10,104 bases of DNA from NCBI GenBank assembly GCA_946481225.1, contig CAMLNJ010000063.1:1-10104 (forward strand), read 5' to 3'. The stretch comes from an uncultured Verrucomicrobiota bacterium. Its GTDB lineage: Bacteria > Verrucomicrobiota > Verrucomicrobiae > Opitutales > Opitutaceae. Under the pieces are notes generated by a model. That model did not search any database, had not been told where the DNA came from, and was given only the letters and a program-made list of their open reading frames with translations. A program made the translations under genes and the position numbers. Of the stretch, positions 5,180 through 10,104 are shown one piece after another (position 1 is the stretch's first letter; every line of letters begins with the position of its first letter).

Positions 5180-7612
5180 ATGCGTTTTCTCCCCTCCGTT
5201 CTGCTTTGCTTCGCGTCGTTGCTGCCTGCCCGGGCCGCGCCGCAATTCCACTCCTGGGCGGAACGCCCCGTCCTCGGCTGGAACAGCTGGGATTTCTACG
5301 GCACCACGGTGAACGAGGAGCGCACCAAGGCGCAGGCCGATTACATGGCGGCCAATCTCCTCTCGCACGGCTGGAGTCTCATCACGGTCGACATCCAATG
5401 GTATGAGCCGAACGCGACCGGCTTTAACTACAATCCGAACGCCACCCATGTGATGGACGGGTGGGGTCGGATGCTGCCGGCGACGAACCGCTTTCCCTCC
5501 GCCGCCGGCGGCGCGGGCTTCAAGCCGCTCGCCGACTACGTGCATGCGAAGGGGCTCAAGTTCGGCATTCACATGATGCGCGGCATCCCCCGCCAGGCAT
5601 GGCAGCAAGACCTGCCCGTGAAAGGCACCGCCTACACCGCCCGCGATATCGCCGACACGAACAGCACCTGCTCGTGGAATCCCGACATGTATGGCGTGGA
5701 CATGGACAAACCCGGCGCGCAGGCCTACTACGATTCGATCTTCGAACTCGTCGCCGCGTGGGAGGTCGACTTCGTGAAAATAGACGACCTCAGCCGTCCT
5801 TACCACACCAAGGAGATCGAGGCCATTCGAGCCGCCATCGACAAGACCGGCCGCCCCATCGTCTTCAGCACCTCGCCGGGCGAGACTCCCGTGGGAAGCG
5901 GCGCCCACGTCATGCAGCACGCCAACCAGTGGCGCATCAGCGACGACTTTTGGGACACCTGGACCGCGCTCTACGATCAGTTCAATCGCCTGCACGATTG
6001 GACGCCCTTCCGCGGGCCCGGGCATTTTCCGGACGCGGATATGTTGCCCCTCGGCAAAGTCGAGGCCGGCAGCGTCACCGGCACGGGCCGCGCCACTCGC
6101 TACACCACCGCCGAGCAATACACCCTCATGAGCCTTTGGTCCATCGCTCGCTCCCCGCTCATCCACGGCGGCGACATGACGCAGATGGATTCGTTCACGC
6201 TCTCCCTCCTGACCAACGACGAGGCGCTTGCGGTCAACCAGCGCAGCACGCGCAACCGCCAGTTCTACCGCAACGGCGATTTGGTCGCCTGGACGGCCGA
6301 CTCCGAGGATTCCGGCGACAAATACCTCGCGCTCTTCAACACCGGCTCCGCCCCGGCCTCCGTGCCCGCCGCGCTCTCCACGCTCGGCTACTCCGGCTCG
6401 GTGCAGATTCGCTCGCTCTGGGACAAGGCCGCCCTCGGCTCCTTCACCGGCACCTTTTCGCCGACCATCGCTTCGCACGGCGCCGGGCTCTACCGCCTCT
6501 CCGGCGTCGCGCTGCCGACGCCTTGGATCAACACCGCCACCGCCGGCGACACCACGGCCGCGATCGCCTGGGACGCCGTCACGTCCGCCACCGCCTATCG
6601 CGTGAAACGCGCCACCGTCGAAGCCGGCCCTTTCAGCGTGATCGCCGACAACCTCGCCGCCACCACCACCAGCTGGACCGACGCCGGTCTCACCAACGGC
6701 ACCACCTATTACTACGTCGTCTCCGCCATCGTTTCCGGCCAGGAAACGCCCGACTCGGGCGCGCGCGCCGTGCGTCCGGCGGGGGCGCCCGGGATCGTGA
6801 GCTGGAACTACGACCGCTACGGCACGCTCTCCGCCGCCAATCTCGCGGGTGCGGAGCCGGCGGCCAACTGGAACAACTCATGGCCGAACGATCCGCGCAC
6901 GGATCTCGTGGACAGCCTCGGCATGCCGACGACGCTCGATATCAGCTACGCGTCCTACAACACGTGGAGCATCCAGGGCTCGACGCCCGCGCTCGACGCC
7001 GACGGCACCGCGAACAAGCGCCTGCTTAACGGATACCTAAACGCCGGAAACGCCGCATGGGGGCCACCGGTCACGCGCTCTTCCGTCACGCTCTCCGAAA
7101 TTCCGCACGGCTACTACGACGTGATCGTCTACTTCTCGTCCGATGTGGCCGGTCGCGAGGGCGAGGTGGGCGACGGAACCACGAGCTATTATTTCAAGGG
7201 CGTCGGCCCGGCGAGCGTGACGGGCGCGAACGCCGTCCTCGCGCAGACCACGGAAAGCGTCCCGTCCGCGTATCCCTCAGCGAACTACGCCATCTTTCGC
7301 GGCCTTAGCGGCGACACGCAGACGGTCTTTGTGCAGATGCGCGACAACGACGAGTGGGGCGGCATCGCGGGCGTGCAGGTCGTGCCGCGCGTCGACCCGC
7401 TGGCGAACACCGTCGTCTCGATCACGCGCGGCGCGGCGGCAGGCACGCTCGAGCTATCCTGGCCGGCGGGGCTCGGGACGGTCGTGCTCGAGGAGAGTTC
7501 CGATCTGGTCAACTGGGCGCCGACCAACCTGCAACCGAACTCGAACGCCACCACGGTGACGTTGCAGGGACCGAGGCAGTTTTATCGCCTGCGGCGTCCG
7601 ACGTCGACCTGA
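5180..7612 (+). CDS. Secreted multidomain GH27-family glycosidase (alpha-galactosidase-like)
   Basis: The product is 810 residues, exported by a signal peptide with probable cleavage after PARA near residue 20. The GH27 barrel starts with LGWNSWDFYG. By alignment to human alpha-galactosidase A, the nucleophile is D202 in FVKIDDLS and the acid/base is D256 in WRISDDFW (R252-x3-D), with D287-M288 matching the DM pair that contacts sugar. The usual IDDxW sugar-binding pair reads V70-D-I-Q-W here, so one of the two aspartates is isoleucine. A beta-sandwich domain runs to about 440, then an Fn3-like domain (446-535), the module shared with the PEP-CTERM protein (541-735) and a terminal beta module (738-810) with LELSWPAG and SSDLVNWAP. 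There is no PEP-CTERM tail, so it should be released or held by its modules. Family reactions include alpha-galactosidase, alpha-N-acetylgalactosaminidase, beta-L-arabinopyranosidase and isomaltodextranase; the substrate is open. ATG 5180 precedes the signal peptide directly. Confidence 0.9.
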   Translation: MRFLPSVLLCFASLLPARAAPQFHSWAERPVLGWNSWDFYGTTVNEERTKAQADYMAANLLSHGWSLITVDIQWYEPNATGFNYNPNATHVMDGWGRMLPATNRFPSAAGGAGFKPLADYVHAKGLKFGIHMMRGIPRQAWQQDLPVKGTAYTARDIADTNSTCSWNPDMYGVDMDKPGAQAYYDSIFELVAAWEVDFVKIDDLSRPYHTKEIEAIRAAIDKTGRPIVFSTSPGETPVGSGAHVMQHANQWRISDDFWDTWTALYDQFNRLHDWTPFRGPGHFPDADMLPLGKVEAGSVTGTGRATRYTTAEQYTLMSLWSIARSPLIHGGDMTQMDSFTLSLLTNDEALAVNQRSTRNRQFYRNGDLVAWTADSEDSGDKYLALFNTGSAPASVPAALSTLGYSGSVQIRSLWDKAALGSFTGTFSPTIASHGAGLYRLSGVALPTPWINTATAGDTTAAIAWDAVTSATAYRVKRATVEAGPFSVIADNLAATTTSWTDAGLTNGTTYYYVVSAIVSGQETPDSGARAVRPAGAPGIVSWNYDRYGTLSAANLAGAEPAANWNNSWPNDPRTDLVDSLGMPTTLDISYASYNTWSIQGSTPALDADGTANKRLLNGYLNAGNAAWGPPVTRSSVTLSEIPHGYYDVIVYFSSDVAGREGEVGDGTTSYYFKGVGPASVTGANAVLAQTTESVPSAYPSANYAIFRGLSGDTQTVFVQMRDNDEWGGIAGVQVVPRVDPLANTVVSITRGAAAGTLELSWPAGLGTVVLEESSDLVNWAPTNLQPNSNATTVTLQGPRQFYRLRRPTST
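6800..7384 (+). repeat. Shared 195-codon module, copy 2
   Basis: This segment encodes residues 541-735 of the GH27 protein. It matches 3599-4183 codon for codon in length. It sits between the Fn3-like domain and the terminal beta module, the usual position for an accessory binding module in a secreted glycosidase. Confidence 0.9.
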
Positions 7613-7843
7613 GGTCCGTTGGCGCGCGAGGAAATAGGCCGCGCCTTGGCCGTAACGATTTGATCGAGAGGGTCGTATCGAGGTGATCTGACGGCGCATT
7701 TCAGTGGCTCTCTCCCGGCGAAATTCCCTCCGGGTATTCCTCGGTCTTTCGCGTCTGAAATCTGCTCGCCATCTTACCCCGCTGCTCCGCTCCACCTTCG
7801 ATTGAATTGTTACGGCTTCGGTCGGGTCTAAAGCACGGCCGGC
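7613..7843. other. Convergent intergenic gap
   Basis: This gap separates the GH27 gene (plus) from hpt (minus). It holds no supported gene. A 6-base-pair stem, GGCGCG (7621-7626) with CGCGCC (7640-7645), lies just past the GH27 stop, but its loop is 13 bases and no T tract follows, so I do not call it a terminator. No tRNA or other RNA is apparent. Confidence 0.6.
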
Positions 7844-8428
7844 TCACGCCCACTCGGGCGGGTTTTGCAGGTGGGGCTTGAGCACGCCGATGCAGGGGAG
7901 GTTGCGGTAGCGCTCGGCGAAATCGAGGCCGTAGCCGACGACGAATTTGTCGGGAATCTGGAAGCCCACGAGGTCCGCCTCGAACTCGACTTCGCGGCGG
8001 CCGCGTTTGTCGAGGAGCACGCAGGTGCGGACGCTGGCGGGGTTGAGCTTCTGGATCATCGAGACGATGAGCGAGAGCGTCTTGCCGGTGTCGAGGATGT
8101 CGTCGATCAGCAGCACGTGACGGTTGGCGAGATCGAGGGAGAGGTTGCCGAGGACCTGCGGCTTGCCGGTCGACTTGGTCTCGTTGCGGTAGCTGGAGAT
8201 GCGGATGCAATCGAGGCGGATGGGGTTGTCGATGTTGCGCAGCAGATCCGCGGTGAAGAGGATGGCGCCGTTGATGACGGCGACGACGGTGATCTCCTCG
8301 TTGCCGTAGAGCGCCATGATCTCGGCGCCGAGTTTCTTGAGGCGCGCCTTGATGTCGGCTTCGGAGACGAGCACGGACTCGAGGGCGGGATAGATGGAGG
8401 GCTCGGGCTTGGTGGCGATGGGCGGCAT
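7844..8428 (-). CDS. hpt: Hypoxanthine phosphoribosyltransferase
   Basis: This purine-salvage enzyme transfers phosphoribose from PRPP to hypoxanthine (and usually guanine), giving IMP or GMP in the cytoplasm. The 194-residue length is normal for bacterial Hpt. Key features are an early loop near residues 50-58 (AVINGAILF), the flexible-loop segment ISSYRNETKS (77-86), the PRPP-binding motif VLLIDDILDTGKT (105-117), LDKRGRREVEFEADLVGF with the purine-contacting lysine region, and the C-terminal YRNLPCIGVLKP signature. The gene runs against the GH27 gene and divergently from the ABC importer. The ATG at 8428 gives the normal N-terminal length; no strong ribosome site is visible. It is a housekeeping gene with no evident functional link to its neighbours. 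Confidence 0.95.
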   Translation of the reverse strand: MPPIATKPEPSIYPALESVLVSEADIKARLKKLGAEIMALYGNEEITVVAVINGAILFTADLLRNIDNPIRLDCIRISSYRNETKSTGKPQVLGNLSLDLANRHVLLIDDILDTGKTLSLIVSMIQKLNPASVRTCVLLDKRGRREVEFEADLVGFQIPDKFVVGYGLDFAERYRNLPCIGVLKPHLQNPPEWA

Positions 8429-8538
8429 GGAGGCGTGGGAGCAACTTGGATGCCGCGGCGCCGGCCGGCAAGGGCGAGGGCGGCGGCAATGTGACGCGGG
8501 AGTGACGAAAGTCCGGATCCGGTGTCGCCGAAGGGCAG

Positions 8539-8554
8539 GTCAAAGCGCTTTGAC
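8539..8554. promoter_or_regulatory. Perfect 16-base palindrome, LacI-family-like operator
   Basis: GTCAAAGCGCTTTGAC is fully self-complementary with a central CG. This is the form of operators bound by LacI/GalR-family dimers, and it resembles catabolite-responsive elements. It overlaps the -35 box of the candidate promoter for the ABC ATPase, a position suited to repression. No LacI-type regulator gene is in the window. Confidence 0.6.
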
Positions 8555-8579
8555 TCGCGGGAAGCGCGGGCCTTGCTAA
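8550..8579 (+). promoter_or_regulatory. Candidate promoter of the ABC importer genes
   Basis: TTGACT (8550-8555) is a good -35 box. TGCTAA (8574-8579) is a modest -10 at an 18-base spacing. The predicted start near 8586 leaves a leader of about 23 bases to ATG 8609. The left box is shared with the palindrome at 8539-8554. Confidence 0.5.
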
Positions 8580-8608
8580 GGCGCCCTGACGCGCCGCCGC
8601 GCCCCCGC

Positions 8609-9700
8609 ATGATATCGATTTCCGTCGCCCAGCTTACCAAACGCTTTGGCCAGACCACCGCCTTGCACGGGCTCGATCTTGAGATCGCGGCGGGCGAATT
8701 GTTTTTCCTGCTCGGGCCCAGCGGCTGCGGTAAAACCACCCTCCTGCGGAGCATCGCCGGCTTCTACATCCCGGAGGCGGGCTCGATCCGCTTCGGCGCC
8801 GAGGACGTGACGCGCCTGGAGCCGCACAAGCGCAACACTGGCATGATGTTTCAGAGCTACGCGCTCTGGCCGCACATGACGGTGGCGGAGAACGTCGCCT
8901 TCGGACTCGTGGAGCGAAAGGTGCCGAAACCCGAGATCGATCGACGCGTTGCCGAGGCGTTGGAGTCGGTTCGCATGGGCGCCTTTGCGGCCCGCAAACC
9001 GAACCAGCTTTCCGGCGGGCAACAGCAACGCGTGGCGCTGGCACGCGCTCTCGTGATTCGTCCGCGTTGCCTGCTGCTTGACGAGCCGCTAAGCAACCTC
9101 GACGCGAAACTGCGGCTGGAAATGCGGGCGGAGATTCGGCGTGTCTGCAAAGAGTTCAAGCTCACCACGGTTTACGTGACGCATGACCAGAAAGAGGCGC
9201 TCTCGATCGCCGACCGCATGGCGATTCTCGACGGAGGGCGCATTCTCCAAGTCGGTTCGCCGCGCGAGGTCTACGGGCGGCCGGTGTGCAAGACGACGGC
9301 CAATTTCATCGGCGAGACGGATTTTATCGCGGGCAAACTCGTCGCGCGGCGCGGGCGCGAGGCGGAGATCGAGACGCCGCTCGGGCGTTTTGTCGGCGTC
9401 TTCGGCGACGCGAACGCGCAGGCGCCGGTCGGCGCGGAGGTGACGCTCTCGATCCGTCCCGAGTGCTGGGTGCTTCGCGAGCGTGGCGAGGGGGCGAACA
9501 GCGTGCGCGGCCGCATCGGCGAGGCGACCTACCTGGGCGAGGTGGCGCAGTATGCGTTTGTGCCGATGGTTTCCGACGCGGCGTCGGCGGGCGCGGCCCT
9601 CAAGGTCTACGAGTTGAATCCGCGTCACCTCGCGGGGGCGGGCGCGGGCGAGTTGCACGCCGTGGTGGCGGCCGAGGACGTGGTGGTGCTGGAACGCTGA
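8609..9700 (+). CDS. ABC importer ATPase subunit (FbpC/PotA/UgpC type, with C-terminal TOBE-like region)
   Basis: This 363-residue cytoplasmic ATPase powers a binding-protein-dependent importer. The nucleotide-binding domain is complete: Walker A GPSGCGKTT at 36-44, Q-loop Q82 in FQSYALWPHMTV, signature LSGGQQQR at 134-141, Walker B CLLLDEP with D158-E159, and H-loop H192 in YVTHDQKEA. From about 230 on, a beta-rich extension (NFIGETDFIAG, LSIRPECWVL, ATYLGEVAQYAFV) fits the TOBE region of ATPases for ferric iron, polyamines, sugars or glycerol phosphate. The family's own features do not settle the substrate. The open frame extends upstream to 8522, but ATG 8609 gives the normal family start (MISISVAQLTKRFG) and keeps the promoter outside the gene. 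A binding-protein gene starts 93 bases downstream, probably in the same operon. The LacI-like operator upstream would favour a sugar or catabolite-linked substrate, but this is weak evidence. Confidence 0.93.
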   Translation: MISISVAQLTKRFGQTTALHGLDLEIAAGELFFLLGPSGCGKTTLLRSIAGFYIPEAGSIRFGAEDVTRLEPHKRNTGMMFQSYALWPHMTVAENVAFGLVERKVPKPEIDRRVAEALESVRMGAFAARKPNQLSGGQQQRVALARALVIRPRCLLLDEPLSNLDAKLRLEMRAEIRRVCKEFKLTTVYVTHDQKEALSIADRMAILDGGRILQVGSPREVYGRPVCKTTANFIGETDFIAGKLVARRGREAEIETPLGRFVGVFGDANAQAPVGAEVTLSIRPECWVLRERGEGANSVRGRIGEATYLGEVAQYAFVPMVSDAASAGAALKVYELNPRHLAGAGAGELHAVVAAEDVVVLER

Positions 9701-9761
9701 GCGATGGAACCAGGCGAATCCCAATTCAACGCGGACACCGGGGACGGCGCCCTTCCAAATT

Positions 9762-9780
9762 CACGGGCGGGACGCCCGTG
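9762..9780. repeat. Short inverted repeat (REP-like palindrome) before the binding-protein gene
   Basis: CACGGGC (9762-9768) and GCCCGTG (9774-9780) form a perfect 7-base-pair stem with a GGGAC loop. It lies 13 bases before the next start codon. No T tract follows, so it is not a classical terminator. It resembles dispersed palindromic elements of GC-rich genomes, but only one copy is present here, so this is a guess. Confidence 0.5.
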
Positions 9781-9793
9781 CCACCGCTGAGCC

Positions 9794-10104
9794 ATGATTC
9801 GCAACGCAACCCTGCTCGTTCTGCTCGCGCTCGTGCTCGCGCTGCCCTTCGCGCTCCGCCCGAAGGGAGAACGGGCGGGGGGCGCGGAGGACACCGTGGT
9901 CGTGATCTCGCCCCACAACGAGGCGATACGGCACGAGTTCGAGGCGACCTTCCGTCGCGCTTATCGGGGGGCCACGGGCCGCGGCATGCGGATCGACTGG
10001 CGCCTGATCGGGGGCACGACGGAAATCACACGGTATCTGGAAGGCGAATACGTCGCCTCGTTTCAGGACTTCTGGACGCGCGGGCTCGGCCGGCCTTGGA
10101 GCGC
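9794..10104 (+). CDS. ABC transporter periplasmic solute-binding protein, N-terminal part
   Basis: The frame is open from ATG 9794 to the window end, giving 103 residues of a longer protein. A hydrophobic export signal (TLLVLLALVLALPFAL, about residues 6-21) is followed by VVVISPHNEAIRHEFEATF, the first strand and helix typical of type 2 periplasmic binding proteins (iron, polyamine and sugar classes). WRLIGGTTEITRYLEGEY follows, as expected for the second strand and helix. The position after the ATPase gene fits an importer operon whose permease genes would lie further right. The substrate is unknown. No clear ribosome site precedes the ATG; the palindrome at 9762-9780 may affect its expression. 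Confidence 0.85.
   Translation, partial: MIRNATLLVLLALVLALPFALRPKGERAGGAEDTVVVISPHNEAIRHEFEATFRRAYRGATGRGMRIDWRLIGGTTEITRYLEGEYVASFQDFWTRGLGRPWS

Noticed and set aside
9704..9790. 28-codon open frame just after the ABC ATPase gene
   Set aside because: It has no ribosome site, includes the palindrome as coding sequence and shows no recognisable protein features.

Overview
The window is GC-rich DNA that fits a verrucomicrobial genome, probably of the Opitutaceae type. Supporting signs are a PEP-CTERM sorting signal on a secreted protein, a glycoside hydrolase with a secretion signal and several accessory modules, a histidine kinase with a sugar-enzyme-like sensor domain, and start codons that mostly lack a clear Shine-Dalgarno sequence. 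This assignment is inferred from gene content; there is no rRNA or marker gene to confirm it. High GC leaves many long antisense and shifted open frames, which I treat as shadows.

Layout. (1) Bases 2-1888 hold the end of nrfH and a complete nrfA, the quinol-linked pentahaem nitrite reductase module that makes ammonium. (2) Bases 2031-7612 hold a sensor kinase (HK), a small PEP-CTERM protein, a NarL-type response regulator (RR) and a secreted GH27-family glycosidase, all on the plus strand. (3) Bases 7844-8428, minus strand, encode a hypoxanthine phosphoribosyltransferase. (4) From 8609 to the window end there is an ABC importer: an ATPase with a C-terminal TOBE-like region, then the start of a solute-binding protein. 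No gene-free stretch exceeds 300 bases. The longest is the 231-base convergent gap 7613-7843, where I see only a weak hairpin.

The most interesting part is region 2. A composite element of 57 bases occurs twice, at 3403-3459 and 5071-5127. It has a conserved GCGCCCGC block, a 20-base identical core and, at identical spacing, a TGATARGATG block. It reads as a sigma70-type promoter (TTGG-like -35, 17-base spacer, extended -10) with an operator just upstream. One copy drives the PEP-CTERM gene. The other overlaps the last codons of the response regulator gene and drives the GH27 gene. The two driven genes encode proteins that share a gapless 195-residue domain, about 64% identical by hand count. 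The kinase and regulator genes are interleaved with these targets. I propose a local regulon in which the kinase senses a carbohydrate-related signal and the regulator acts at both promoters on a surface-anchored and a secreted enzyme-linked form of the same module. The repeat, spacing and domain duplication are visible directly; the regulatory link is inference.

A separate regulatory signal is a perfect 16-base palindrome at 8539-8554. It has the form of a LacI-family operator and overlaps the -35 box of a plausible promoter for the ABC importer.
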